A DNA stretch of 64,000 nt from Roseateles sp. (lineage in GTDB: Bacteria; Pseudomonadota; Gammaproteobacteria; Burkholderiales; Burkholderiaceae_C), in NCBI GenBank assembly GCA_016790285.1, contig JAEUPJ010000083.1:1-64000 (forward strand). Direction: 5' to 3'. The position numbers and the translations under genes are program-made. Positions 21,442 through 31,610 of this stretch are shown one piece after another. The notes below the pieces were generated by a model. It was not told the DNA's origin and searched no databases. It saw only the letters and a program-made list of their open reading frames with translations. Position 1 is the stretch's first letter; each line of letters opens with the position of its first letter.

Positions 21442-22556
21442 CGACGACGCCGCCCGAGCTCTCGGTGGCCATGCACGGCGCGCAGGCCACCGTGCTGGTC
21501 GTGGACGACACGCCCGCCAACCTCACCTTGCTGGCCCAGGTGCTCAAGCCCGACTTCCGCGTGCAACTGGCGGTCAGCGGCGCCAAGGCGCTGGAGCTGT
21601 GCCGCCGCCAGCCGCCCGACCTCATCGTGCTGGACGTCATGATGCCGGAGATGGACGGCTACGAGGTTTGCCGCCGCCTCAAGGCCGACCCGGCCACGCG
21701 GCGCGTGCCCGTGATCTTCCTGACCGCCCTGACCCGGCCCGAGGACGAGAGCGCCGGCTTCGAGGCCGGCGGCGCCGACTTCATCCACAAGCCCTTCAAC
21801 CCCGCCACCGTGCTGGCCCGGGTGCGCACCCACCTGCAGCTCAAGCTGGCCGAAGACCACCTCCTGCGGCACAACGCCCAGCTCAGCAGCGAGCTCGACG
21901 CCCGCCGCCGCGAGGTGGAGCGGCTGCGCGACACCACGCTGTTCGTCATGGTGGGCCTGGCCGAGTTCCGCGACGCCGACACCGGCAACCACATCCAGCG
22001 CACCCAGGAGTACGTGCGCACGCTGGCCCGCTGGATCGCCGCGCAGCCCGACGGGCCGGCCGACCTGACCGAGGCCGCCATCGACGAGCTGGCCAAGGCC
22101 GCGCCCCTGCACGACATCGGCAAGGTCGCCATCCCCGACGGCATCCTGCTCAAGCCCGGCAAGCTGTCGCCGGATGAATGGCAGGTCATGAAGACGCACG
22201 CCGAGCACGGTGCCGACCTGCTGCAGCGCGCCGTGGACCGCCTCGGCGACGACGCCGGACTCATGCTGACCTACGGCCGCCAGATCGCCCGCCACCACCA
22301 CGAGAAATGGGACGGCAGCGGCTACCCGGACGGCCTGGCTGGCGAAGCCATCCCGCTGGCCGCACGGCTGATGGCCGTGGCCGACGTGTACGACGCGCTG
22401 ATCAGCGTGCGACCCTACAAGCAGGCCATGACGCACGACGAGGCGCTGGCCTTCATCCGCCAGGGCGCCGGCAGCCACTTCGACCCGCGCGTGGTGGAGG
22501 CGCTCAACGCCTGCCTGGACGAGGTGCGCGCCATCGCCGCCCGCTGGGCCGACTGA
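21438..22556 (+). CDS. Response regulator with HD-GYP cyclic-di-GMP phosphodiesterase
   Basis: 372-residue output protein, start overlapping the previous stop (ATGA). The receiver is complete (VVDDTPAN, LIVLDVMMPEMDG, HKPF). The HD-GYP domain has H225-D226 in HDIGKVAIPDGIL, then HHHEKWDGSGYPDGL and ADVYDAL, so it should hydrolyse cyclic-di-GMP. It is the only enzymatic output of the kinase island and links it to motility or biofilm decisions. No DNA-binding domain is present. Confidence 0.94.
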   Translation: MTTTPPELSVAMHGAQATVLVVDDTPANLTLLAQVLKPDFRVQLAVSGAKALELCRRQPPDLIVLDVMMPEMDGYEVCRRLKADPATRRVPVIFLTALTRPEDESAGFEAGGADFIHKPFNPATVLARVRTHLQLKLAEDHLLRHNAQLSSELDARRREVERLRDTTLFVMVGLAEFRDADTGNHIQRTQEYVRTLARWIAAQPDGPADLTEAAIDELAKAAPLHDIGKVAIPDGILLKPGKLSPDEWQVMKTHAEHGADLLQRAVDRLGDDAGLMLTYGRQIARHHHEKWDGSGYPDGLAGEAIPLAARLMAVADVYDALISVRPYKQAMTHDEALAFIRQGAGSHFDPRVVEALNACLDEVRAIAARWAD

Positions 22557-22580
22557 GCTCCGCCGATAATCCGCCCACCT

Positions 22581-23321
22581 ATGCAGTCCGGCCCGATCCT
22601 CAACATTTCCTGCTACCTCTTCGTCTCGCTGAACGACACCGCCGCCTTGTGCGAGCGGCTGCACGCACGGGCGCAGGCCTTGGCGCTCAAGGGCACCGTG
22701 CTGCTCGCTGAAGAAGGCATCAATCTCTTCCTCGCCGGCCCGGCGGATGCCGTCAACGCCTGGGTGAGCGAGCTGCGCGCCGACCCGCGCTTCGCCAGCC
22801 TCACGCCCAAGCAGAGCTGGAGCGACACCCAGCCCTTCCAGCGCCTGAAGGTGAAGGTCAAGGGCGAGATCATCCGCATGAACCGCCCGACGGTGCGACC
22901 CGACCAGGCCCCGCGCGCGCCCGCGCTGCCGCCGGCGACGCTGGCGCGCTGGCTGGACCAGGGCCATGACGACGACGGCCGCGAGGTCGTCATGCTGGAC
23001 ACCCGCAACGGCTTCGAGGTCGACCACGGCGCCTTCGACGGTGCCATCGACTGGCGGCTGCACAAGTTCAGCGACTTCCCCGAGGCCCTGGTCGCCCACC
23101 GCGACGAGCTCGTCGGCAAGACGGTGGTGAGCTACTGCACCGGCGGCATCCGCTGCGAGAAGGCCGCCATGGTGCTGGAGGCCGAGGGGCTGCACGCCTG
23201 GCAGCTCGATGGCGGCATCCTCAAGTACTTCGAGGACACCGGCGGCAAGCACTACCACGGTGGCTGCTTCGTCTTCGACGAGCGCGAGTCCCTGGCCCCT
23301 GACCTGAGCCCGGTGTCGTGA
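22581..23321 (+). CDS. trhO: tRNA uridine-34 hydroxylase (rhodanese-fold)
   Basis: 246-residue member of the YceA/TrhO family, which makes 5-hydroxyuridine at the wobble base of some tRNAs. It has an N-terminal acylphosphatase-like domain (GTVLLAEEGINLFLAG) and a rhodanese domain with the active cysteine in VSYCTGGIRCEKA. The usual zinc-finger-like C-terminal extension of longer members is shortened. The stop overlaps the GTG of the following hydrolase. Confidence 0.88.
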   Translation: MQSGPILNISCYLFVSLNDTAALCERLHARAQALALKGTVLLAEEGINLFLAGPADAVNAWVSELRADPRFASLTPKQSWSDTQPFQRLKVKVKGEIIRMNRPTVRPDQAPRAPALPPATLARWLDQGHDDDGREVVMLDTRNGFEVDHGAFDGAIDWRLHKFSDFPEALVAHRDELVGKTVVSYCTGGIRCEKAAMVLEAEGLHAWQLDGGILKYFEDTGGKHYHGGCFVFDERESLAPDLSPVS

Positions 23322-24274
23322 GCGGCCGCTGGTCCGAGTGGCTGCTCAAGGCGGTCGGCATCCTGCTGATGCTGGCGGCGCTGGCGTTCGCCGTCGCCAA
23401 GGCGCCGGACCGTTCGCTGGAGAGCCTCGTGCCCCGCTGGGCGCCGCCGCCGTCCGACTTCATCGAGCTGGACGGCCTGCTGGTGCACTACCGCGACCAG
23501 GGCCCGAGCAGCGACCCGCTGCCGCTCGTGCTCATCCACGGCACCAGCGCCAGCCTGCACACCTGGGAAGGCTGGGTCGCCGGCCTGAGCGCCACGCGGC
23601 GCGTCATCAGCTTCGACCTCCCCGGCTTCGGCCTGACCGGCCCCAACGCCGACAACGACTACAGCGACGCCCGCTACGTCGCCTTCGTGCGCCAGTTCCT
23701 GGCCCGGCTGGGCGTGGGCCGGGCCATCCTGGTGGGCAATTCCCTCGGCGGCGAGATCGCCTGGCAGGTCGCGCTGGCGGACCCGTCGCGCGTGGCGGGC
23801 CTGGTGCTGGTGGACGCCGCCGGCTTCGAGTTCGTGCCCGAGTCGCTGCCGCTCGGGTTTCGCATCGCCCGCATCCCGGTGCTGCGCGAGCCCATGCGCT
23901 GGGTGCTGCCGCGCCGCGCCATCGAGGACAGCGTGCTGGACGTCTACGGCGACCCGAGCCGCGTGACCGCCGCCCTGGTGGACCGCTACTACGAACTGGC
24001 GTTGCGCGAAGGCAACCGCGTGGCGCTGATGCGCCGCATGGACCAGCTCGCGCCCGGCCCCGTGGAGCGCCTGGGCGAGATCAAGGTGCCCACGCTCATC
24101 CTCTGGGGCGAGCGCGACCGGCTCATCCCGCTGCGCTGGGGCCAGGCCTTCGAGAAAGGCATCCCGGGCAGCAGATTGGTGGTTTTCCCGAAGCTCGGCC
24201 ATGTGCCGCAGGAGGAAGACCCGGCTGCTACGCTTGCGGCCTTGCGCGACTGGCTACCTCAAGTCACTCCCTGA
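23318..24274 (+). CDS. Alpha/beta hydrolase
   Basis: 318-residue hydrolase with an N-terminal membrane anchor or signal (WLLKAVGILLMLAALAFAVA). The oxyanion region is HGTSASLHTW, the nucleophile elbow is VGNSLGGE, and the catalytic acid lies in LILWGERDRLIP with His in KLGHVPQEE. The fold resembles 2-hydroxymuconic-semialdehyde hydrolases and lipases. Start: GTG at 23318, coupled to trhO. The substrate is unknown. Confidence 0.85.
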   Translation: MSGRWSEWLLKAVGILLMLAALAFAVAKAPDRSLESLVPRWAPPPSDFIELDGLLVHYRDQGPSSDPLPLVLIHGTSASLHTWEGWVAGLSATRRVISFDLPGFGLTGPNADNDYSDARYVAFVRQFLARLGVGRAILVGNSLGGEIAWQVALADPSRVAGLVLVDAAGFEFVPESLPLGFRIARIPVLREPMRWVLPRRAIEDSVLDVYGDPSRVTAALVDRYYELALREGNRVALMRRMDQLAPGPVERLGEIKVPTLILWGERDRLIPLRWGQAFEKGIPGSRLVVFPKLGHVPQEEDPAATLAALRDWLPQVTP

Positions 24275-24293
24275 TCCCCACGAAGGACCCCAC

Positions 24294-25079
24294 ATGAAGA
24301 CCCGCCTCCTTGCCCTGGCCCTGCTGGCCACCGCATCGCTCGCCCAGGCCCAGGCCCCCGAGTGGAAGAAGCTGCGCATCGGCGTCGAAGGCGCCTACCC
24401 GCCGTTCTCCGAGATCGGCCCCGACGGCAAGCTCAAGGGCTTCGAGATCGAGCTGGTGCAGGCCTACTGCGCCGAAATGAAAGCCCAGTGCACGCTGGTG
24501 CAGCAGGACTTCGACGGCCTGATCCCCGCGCTGCAGTCGCGCAAGGTCGACGCCATCTTCGCCAGCGTCTCCATCACCGAGGAGCGCCAGAAGGTCATCG
24601 CCTTCTCCAAGCCCTACTACAACACCCCGGCGCGCCTCATCGCCAAGGCCGGCGCCAAGCTCGAGCCCACGGCCGCGGGCCTGAAGGGCAAGAAGATCGG
24701 CGTGCAGCGCGGTACCACCCACGAGGCCTACGCCAGCAAGACCTTCACGCAAAGCGAGATCGTGCGCTACGCCAGCCAGGACCAGGTCTTCCTGGACCTG
24801 AAGAGCGGCCGCATCGACGCCACGCTGATGGACTCGCCCGCCGGTGACTTCGGTTTCCTGAAGAAGCCCGAGGGCAAGGGCTTCGCCTTCTCGGGCGCGG
24901 CCATCCTGGACGACAAGTTCTTCGGCGTGGGCACCGGCGTGGGCATGCGCAAGGCCGACGAGGCCACGCTCGGCAAGAAGTTCAACGCCGCCATCGACGC
25001 CGTGCAGGCCAACGGCACCTTCAAGAAGCTCGCCGACAAGTACTTCGACTACGACATCGCGCCCCGCACCAAACAGTGA
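24294..25079 (+). CDS. Polar amino-acid ABC transporter substrate-binding protein (first copy)
   Basis: 261-residue periplasmic receptor with a clean signal peptide (LLALALLATASLAQA) and the family-3 solute-binding fold: LRIGVEGAYPPFSEI, GFEIELVQA, FDGLIPALQSRKVDAIFASVSIT. It resembles the lysine/arginine/ornithine and histidine receptors. It starts an operon of binding protein, second binding protein, two permeases, a deacylase and an ATPase. Its stop overlaps the start of the second receptor (TGATG). Confidence 0.9.
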   Translation: MKTRLLALALLATASLAQAQAPEWKKLRIGVEGAYPPFSEIGPDGKLKGFEIELVQAYCAEMKAQCTLVQQDFDGLIPALQSRKVDAIFASVSITEERQKVIAFSKPYYNTPARLIAKAGAKLEPTAAGLKGKKIGVQRGTTHEAYASKTFTQSEIVRYASQDQVFLDLKSGRIDATLMDSPAGDFGFLKKPEGKGFAFSGAAILDDKFFGVGTGVGMRKADEATLGKKFNAAIDAVQANGTFKKLADKYFDYDIAPRTKQ

Positions 25080-25858
25080 TGCGACGCCGCGCAGCCCTCG
25101 CCGCGACCGCCCTGCCCCTGGCCGACCTGGCCTGGGGCCAGGCGCCGCAGCGGCTGCGCATCGGCTTTGCCGTGGGCTACGCCCCCTTCAGCGAGGTGGG
25201 CACCGACGGCCAGCTCAAGGGCTTCGAGATCGACCTGGGCCGCGCCCTGTGCGAGAAGATCGGCACGGGCTGCACACCCGTCATCCTGGAGTTCGACGGG
25301 CTCATCCCGGCACTGCAGTCGCGCAAGATCGACGCCATCATGGCCTCGATGTCCATCACGCCGGAGCGGCAGCAGGTCATCGCGTTCTCGCAGCCCTACT
25401 ACTTCTCGCCGGTGCGCCTGGTCATGCGCAGCGGCACCTCGCTCGACGCTTCGCCTGCGGGGCTGCAGGGCCGCAAGATCGGCGTGGAGCGCGGCACGGT
25501 GCATGAGCGCTTCCTGGCCGACGAGTTCAAGGGCAGCCAGGTGATGCGCTATGCCACGCAGGACCAGGTCTTCCTGGACCTCAAGTCCGGCCGCCTGGAC
25601 GCCACGCTCGTGGACGCCGTCATTGCCCAGTTCGGTTTCCTGAACCACGCGGACGGCCGCGGCTTCGGCTTCGTCGGGCCGGACTTCGGCCGCAACGAGG
25701 CGTACTACGGCAAGGGCATCGGCGTGGGCCTGCGCAAGGCGGACGCCGCCACGCTGGGCCGTCGCGTCGACGAGGCGCTCGCCGCGCTTCGCCGCAGCGG
25801 CGCGCTCAAGCAGCTCAACGACCGCTACTTCAACTTCGACCTCGTCGGCACACGCTAG
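25079..25858 (+). CDS. Polar amino-acid ABC transporter substrate-binding protein (second copy)
   Basis: 259-residue paralogue of the preceding receptor, with the same blocks: LRIGFAVGYAPFSEV, GFEIDLGRALC, FDGLIPALQSRKIDAIMASMSIT. Its signal peptide is short and atypical (RRRAALAATALPLADLAWGQA), with a charged residue in the core. Start: ATG 25079, with a GTG codon immediately before it in frame. Two receptors sharing one permease pair widen the substrate range, as with LAO-binding protein and HisJ. Confidence 0.88.
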   Translation: MRRRAALAATALPLADLAWGQAPQRLRIGFAVGYAPFSEVGTDGQLKGFEIDLGRALCEKIGTGCTPVILEFDGLIPALQSRKIDAIMASMSITPERQQVIAFSQPYYFSPVRLVMRSGTSLDASPAGLQGRKIGVERGTVHERFLADEFKGSQVMRYATQDQVFLDLKSGRLDATLVDAVIAQFGFLNHADGRGFGFVGPDFGRNEAYYGKGIGVGLRKADAATLGRRVDEALAALRRSGALKQLNDRYFNFDLVGTR

Positions 25859-25860
25859 AC

Positions 25861-26553
25861 ATGCTGTTGCACGGATTCCTTCCCAGCCTGCTCGAGGGCG
25901 CTGCCGTCACGCTGGGCGTGGCGCTGTCCTCGCTGCTCATCGCCGCGGTGCTCGGCCTCACCGGCGCGCTGGCCAAGCTGTCGCGTTCGCGCATAGCCCG
26001 GGGCGTGGCCGGCGTCTACACCACCCTCATCCGCGGCGTGCCCGACCTGGTGCTGATGCTGCTCGTGTTCTACGGCGGGCAACTGGCGGTCAACACCGTC
26101 GCGCCCATGCTCGGCCACGAGGACTACATCGACATCGACCCCTTCGTTGCCGGCGTCCTGACCATCGGCTTCATCTTCGGCGCCTACCTGACCGAAGCCT
26201 TCCGCGGCGCCTTCCTGGCAGTGCCCGCCGGCCAGCGCGAGGCGGGCCTGGCCTTCGGCATGAGCCCGCGCCAGGTGCTGTGGCGCATCACGCTGCCGCA
26301 GATGCTGCGCCACGCGCTGCCGGGCATCTCCAACAACTGGCTGGTGCTGATCAAGAGCACGGCCATCGTGTCGGTCATCGGCCTGTCGGACCTGATGACG
26401 CGCGGCCAGCAGGCCGCCGGCAACACCCGGGAGCCGTTCAGCTTCTACCTTGCCGTGGCCCTCATCTACCTCGTGTTCACGACGGTGTCGGAGCTGGGCT
26501 TCAGCTGGGCGCACCGGCGCCTGGCCATCGGCGTGAAGGAGGGCCGCCTGTGA
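25861..26553 (+). CDS. Amino-acid ABC transporter permease, HisQ type
   Basis: 230-residue inner-membrane permease. It opens with LLHGFLPSLLEGAAVTLGVALSS and has the GVPDLVLMLLVFYGG block and the EAA loop EAGLAFGMSPRQVLWRITLPQ that contacts the ATPase. It pairs with the next permease gene, whose GTG overlaps this stop. Confidence 0.92.
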   Translation: MLLHGFLPSLLEGAAVTLGVALSSLLIAAVLGLTGALAKLSRSRIARGVAGVYTTLIRGVPDLVLMLLVFYGGQLAVNTVAPMLGHEDYIDIDPFVAGVLTIGFIFGAYLTEAFRGAFLAVPAGQREAGLAFGMSPRQVLWRITLPQMLRHALPGISNNWLVLIKSTAIVSVIGLSDLMTRGQQAAGNTREPFSFYLAVALIYLVFTTVSELGFSWAHRRLAIGVKEGRL

Positions 26554-27236
26554 ACTTCGAGGCCATCGGCGAGAACCTGCCGCTGTACCTGTCCGGGCTG
26601 CTCGTCACGCTCAAGCTGCTGGTGCTGTCGCTGGGCTGCGGCCTGGTCGTCGCCCTGCCACTGGCGCTGGTGCGCACCGTCTCCAAGGGCTGGGCGTCGC
26701 GGGCGGTCTGGGTCTACACCTACGCCTTTCGCGGCACGCCCATGCTGGTGCAGCTCTTCCTGTGCTACTACGGCTTGGCCCAGTTCGACGCCGTGCGCGA
26801 GAGCTTTGCATGGCCCTGGCTCTCGTCGGCCACGTTCTGCGCCTGGCTGACGTTCACGCTCAACACCGCCGCCTACACGACCGAGATCATCGCCGGCAGC
26901 ATCCGCGCGCTGCCCGCCGGCGAGATCGAGGCCGCCAAGGCGCTGGGCATGAGCCGCGGCCTGATGCTGCGCCGCATCGTGGTGCCCGCCGCCCTGCGCC
27001 GCGCGCTGCCCGCCTACGGCAATGAGGCCATCTTCATGCTGCACGGCACGTCGCTCGCCAGCGTCGTGACGCTGCTGGACGTGACCGGCGCGGCGCGCGA
27101 GGTCAACGCCAAGTACTACCTGCCCTTCGAGGCCTTCATCACCGCCGGTGCCTTCTACTTCGTGCTCACGCTGGGCTTGGTCGGCCTGTTCCGCTGGGCC
27201 GAGCAACGCTGGGTCAAGCCCATGATGAGCCGCTAG
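26550..27236 (+). CDS. Amino-acid ABC transporter permease, HisM type
   Basis: 228-residue permease with the typical N-terminus LYLSGLLVTLKLLVLSLGCGL, the RGTPMLVQLFLCYYG block and the EAA loop EIEAAKALGMSRGLMLRRIVVP. Start: GTG at 26550, overlapping the HisQ-type stop. It completes the membrane channel. Confidence 0.92.
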   Translation: MNFEAIGENLPLYLSGLLVTLKLLVLSLGCGLVVALPLALVRTVSKGWASRAVWVYTYAFRGTPMLVQLFLCYYGLAQFDAVRESFAWPWLSSATFCAWLTFTLNTAAYTTEIIAGSIRALPAGEIEAAKALGMSRGLMLRRIVVPAALRRALPAYGNEAIFMLHGTSLASVVTLLDVTGAAREVNAKYYLPFEAFITAGAFYFVLTLGLVGLFRWAEQRWVKPMMSR

Positions 27237-27248
27237 CCCGTATCGCCC

Positions 27249-28364
27249 ATGCAAGTCGTCCGCCACCCCCTCCTGTCTCCCGCCCCCGGCACGCAGCGCG
27301 AGCTCGTCTCGCTGCACTACGGCCGCCCCGGCGGCCCCAAGGCCTACATCCAGGCCTCGCTGCACGCCGACGAGCTGCCCGGCATGCTCGTGGCCCACCA
27401 CCTGCGCGGCCTGCTGGATGCGCTGGACGCCGCGGGGCAGATCACCGGCGAGATCATCCTCGTGCCGATGGCCAACCCCATCGGGCTGTCGCAGTTCGTC
27501 ATGCACGGCCACCAGGGCCGCTTCGAGCTGACCACGGGTGAGAACTTCAACCGCCACTATCCCGACCAGATCGACGCCGTGGCCGAAGCCGTGGGCCCGC
27601 AGCTCACGCAGGACCCCACCACCAACGTCGCCTTGCTGCGCCGGGCGCTCAAGGCGGCCGTGCTCGCCTCGCCCGTCGACACCGAGCTGCAGTCGCAGCG
27701 CCGCACGCTGATGGGCCTGTCCTGCGACGCCGACGTCGTGCTCGACCTGCATTGCGACGCCCAGGCGCTGATGCACCTCTATACCGAGACGCCCTGCTGG
27801 CCCGACTGCGAGCCGCTTGCGCGCTTCCTGCGCTCGCGCGTGACGCTGCTGGCCCAGGACTCCGGCGACAACCCCTTCGACGAGGCCTGCTCTCAGGTCT
27901 GGTGGAAATGGGCGGCTCGCTTCGGCGACCGCTTCCCCATCCCGCAGGCCTGCCTGTCGGTCACCGTGGAGCTGCGCGGCGCCGCCGACGTGACGCACGA
28001 GCTGGCCGCGGCCGATGCCCAGCACATCGTCGACTTCCTGCACTGGCGCGGCCTGATCAGCGGCGACAAGCCCGCCCTGCCCGACGCGGTGGGCGACGCC
28101 CGCCCGCTGGCCGGCAGCATGCCGATCAAGTCCACGACGGCCGGCGTGCTGACCTTCCTGAAGGAGGTGGGCGCCGAGGTGCAGGCCGGTGACGTGCTGG
28201 CCCACGTCATCGACCCCATCACGGCCCAGGTGACCGAGCTGAAGAGCCCGGTCGACGGCCTGTTCTTCGCCCGCGACTTCGTTCGCTTCGCGAGCGCCGG
28301 CATGCGTGTTGCCAAGGTGGCCGGCCGCGAAGCGTTGCGCACCGGCAAGCTCCTGGGGGCCTGA
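27249..28364 (+). CDS. Succinylglutamate desuccinylase/aspartoacylase family deacylase
   Basis: 371-residue zinc-dependent deacylase of the AstE/ASPA group, inserted between permease and ATPase genes. The zinc ligands are visible in SLHADELPG (H-x2-E) and DLHCDAQALMH. The C-terminal 90 residues form a biotinyl-like beta domain (TTAGVLTFLKEVGAEVQAGDVLA). Lying inside a transport operon, it probably removes an acyl group from an imported N-acyl amino acid or a related amide. The exact substrate is not known. Confidence 0.86.
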   Translation: MQVVRHPLLSPAPGTQRELVSLHYGRPGGPKAYIQASLHADELPGMLVAHHLRGLLDALDAAGQITGEIILVPMANPIGLSQFVMHGHQGRFELTTGENFNRHYPDQIDAVAEAVGPQLTQDPTTNVALLRRALKAAVLASPVDTELQSQRRTLMGLSCDADVVLDLHCDAQALMHLYTETPCWPDCEPLARFLRSRVTLLAQDSGDNPFDEACSQVWWKWAARFGDRFPIPQACLSVTVELRGAADVTHELAAADAQHIVDFLHWRGLISGDKPALPDAVGDARPLAGSMPIKSTTAGVLTFLKEVGAEVQAGDVLAHVIDPITAQVTELKSPVDGLFFARDFVRFASAGMRVAKVAGREALRTGKLLGA

Positions 28365-28365
28365 C

Positions 28366-29133
<768 letters not shown>

Positions 29134-29491
29134 AACGGCTGCGCACGCTGCTGTGGCGCACGCTGGCGCTGGTCAGCGTGCTGCTCGGGCTCGTCGGCAT
29201 CGTCCTGCCTGGGCTGCCGACGGTGCCCTTCCTGCTGCTGGCCGCCTGGGCGGGTGGCAAGGGCTGGCCGGCGCTGGAGGCCTGGCTGCTGAACCACCCG
29301 CGCCACGGGCCGGCCATCCGGCGCTGGCGCGAGCGCGGCGCCGTGCCGCGGCGGGCCAAATGGGCGGCCAGCGGCATGATGGCCTTGAGCACCTGCCTGC
29401 TCGCGCTGTCGGGCGCGCCCCTCGCCGTGAAAGCGGGCGCCCCGCTCGTGATGGCCGCCGTGGCGCTGTGGCTGTGGCGGCGGCCTGAAGC

Positions 29492-31531
29492 CTAGGCCGG
29501 CAGCAACCCGCGGTCCTTGAGCATCGGCTCGACGACGGGGTCGCGCCCGCGGAAAGCGCGAAAGGCTTCGCCTGGCTCGCGGCTGTTGCCAGCGGACAGG
29601 ATGCAGTCCTTCAGCCGCGCAGCCACGCCCGGGTCGAACACGTCGCCGGCTTCCACGAAGGCATCGAAGGCGTCGCAGTCGAGCACCTCGGCCCACAGGT
29701 AGACGTAGTAGCCCGCGGCATAGCCCGCGCTGCTGAAGAGGTGCTGGAAATGCGTCAGCCGGTGGTTGAGCCCGACCTCGGCCGGCAGCTGCCACGCCGC
29801 GAGCGTATCGCGCTCGAAGGCGACGACGTCCTGCGGCGCCTCGGGCAGCGCGTGGGCGGCCATGTCGACGAGGGCGCTGGCCGTGTAGCGCAGCGTCTCG
29901 TAGCCCTGGCCGAACTGGCGCGCCGCCTGCAGCTTGGCCAGCAGGGCATCGGGCAGCGGCTCGTCCGTCTGCCAGTGGCGGGCGAACTTCTTGAGCACGG
30001 CCGGCTCGGCCATCCAGTGTTCATACAACTGCGAGGGCAGCTCGACGAAGTCGCGCAGCACCTGCGTGCCCGACAGGCGTTCGTGCTCCACCTCGCTGAG
30101 CAACCCATGCAGGCCGTGGCCGAACTCGTGGAAGAGCGTGCGCACGTCGTCAAAGCTCAGCAGCGTGGGCTCACCGGCCGCACCGCGCGCGAAGTTGTTG
30201 TTGTTGAGGATGACGGGCGTGGCCGCGAGCGCGCGGCTCTGGTTGCGCAGCGCGTTCATCCAGGCGCCGCTGCGCTTGGTCGGCCGCGCGAAGTTGTCCT
30301 GCAGGAAGAGGCCGCGCAGGGAGCCGTCGGCGTTGAACACCTCGTACGCCCGCACGTCCGGGTGGTAGCCGGCCACGTCGGGCCTTGCCTTGAACTGCAG
30401 GCCGAACAGGCGACTGGCGCAGTCGAACATGGCCGCCACCATGCGGTCGAGCGAGAAGTAAGGCTTGACCTCGGCCTCGTCGAGCTCGAAGCGCGCGCGG
30501 CGCGCCTGCTCGGCGTAGAAGCGCCAGTCCCAGGCCTGCAGCGTGTGCGTCGCACCGGCCGCGGCCATGGCGCCCTGCACCGCCTCGCGCTCACGGGCCT
30601 GCGCGGCCAGGGCCGGGTGCCACACGCGCTCCAGCAGGCCCATGACGGCGCCCTGGCTGCGCGCCATGGTGTCCTCGAGGGCGTAGTCGGCGTAGCAGGC
30701 GTGACCATGCAGGCGCGCCTGCTCGGCGCGCAGCGCAAGGATCTCGCGGCAGATCTCGCGGTTGTCGGTGTCGCCCGTGTCGTCGCCGCGGCCCACCCAG
30801 GCGCGCCAGGCCTGCTCGCGCAGGTCACGCCGGGCACTGAAGGTCAGGAAGGGCACGATCAGCGAGCGCGACAGCGTGATCACGTGGACGCCGTCACCCA
30901 GGCCGCGGTCCAGGGCCGCCTGGCGCGCTGCCGCACGCACGAAGGCCGGCAGGCCTGCCAGTTCGGCCTCAGTGGAGAGTTGCAGCTGGAAGCCGTTCTC
31001 GGCGGCCAGCACGTTCTGCGCAAAACGCGTGTTGAGCTCCGCCAAGCGCGTCATGACAGCGGCATAGCGGGCGCGCGCCTCGGGCGCCAGGCGTGCGCCG
31101 GCGCGCAGGAAGTCCAGGTGCACCCGCTCCAGCAGGCGGCGCTGCTCGGGCGTCAGGTCCAGCCGCTCGCGCTGGGTGTGCAGCGCGTCGATGCGGGCGA
31201 AGAGACCCTGGTGCATGTAGACGGCGCTGCCATGCTCGGCCAGCGGCGCGGCCAGCGCCCGCTGCACGGCCTGCAGTTCGGGCGACGTGGCCGATGCCGC
31301 CAGCGTGTAGAACAGGTGTTCGAGGCGGGTCAGCTGCCGGCCGCTGGCGTCAAACGCCGCCAGCGTGTTGGCGAAGCTCGGCGGCTCGCTGAGTGCGGCG
31401 ATCGCATCGATCTCGGCGCGGTGCGCGGCCAGCGCGGCGTCGAAGGCGGGCTGGAAGTGGCCCGGCTGGATGTCGGCGAAGGGCGGCAGGCCGTGGACGC
31501 CCGTCCAGGGCTGCATCAGGGGGTTGCTCAT
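29492..31531 (-). CDS. prlC: Oligopeptidase A (M3 metallopeptidase)
   Basis: 679-residue cytoplasmic zinc endopeptidase that degrades short peptides, including released signal peptides. The zinc motif is HEFGH at 468-472, with the downstream glutamate in the same helical domain. The length matches E. coli PrlC (680). It converges with the YbaN-like gene, overlapping by four bases at the stops. Start: ATG at 31531, MSNPLMQPWTG. Confidence 0.95.
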   Translation of the reverse strand: MSNPLMQPWTGVHGLPPFADIQPGHFQPAFDAALAAHRAEIDAIAALSEPPSFANTLAAFDASGRQLTRLEHLFYTLAASATSPELQAVQRALAAPLAEHGSAVYMHQGLFARIDALHTQRERLDLTPEQRRLLERVHLDFLRAGARLAPEARARYAAVMTRLAELNTRFAQNVLAAENGFQLQLSTEAELAGLPAFVRAAARQAALDRGLGDGVHVITLSRSLIVPFLTFSARRDLREQAWRAWVGRGDDTGDTDNREICREILALRAEQARLHGHACYADYALEDTMARSQGAVMGLLERVWHPALAAQAREREAVQGAMAAAGATHTLQAWDWRFYAEQARRARFELDEAEVKPYFSLDRMVAAMFDCASRLFGLQFKARPDVAGYHPDVRAYEVFNADGSLRGLFLQDNFARPTKRSGAWMNALRNQSRALAATPVILNNNNFARGAAGEPTLLSFDDVRTLFHEFGHGLHGLLSEVEHERLSGTQVLRDFVELPSQLYEHWMAEPAVLKKFARHWQTDEPLPDALLAKLQAARQFGQGYETLRYTASALVDMAAHALPEAPQDVVAFERDTLAAWQLPAEVGLNHRLTHFQHLFSSAGYAAGYYVYLWAEVLDCDAFDAFVEAGDVFDPGVAARLKDCILSAGNSREPGEAFRAFRGRDPVVEPMLKDRGLLPA

Positions 31532-31544
31532 GCGGGTGGCTCGC

Positions 31545-31582
31545 GAAAAGGAAAAAGGGCCGCTCCCGGCAGGGGGCGGCCC
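31545..31582 (-). terminator. Rho-independent terminator of the secreted coiled-coil gene
   Basis: On the minus strand, GGGCCGC and GCGGCCC (31582-31576 and 31563-31557) form a stem closed by further C-G pairs and followed by TTTTTCCTTTT. It lies 29 bases after the stop at 31611 and before prlC. Confidence 0.88.
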
Positions 31583-31610
31583 GTTTGGCGGTGTCAGTGG
31601 CCGGCCGGGA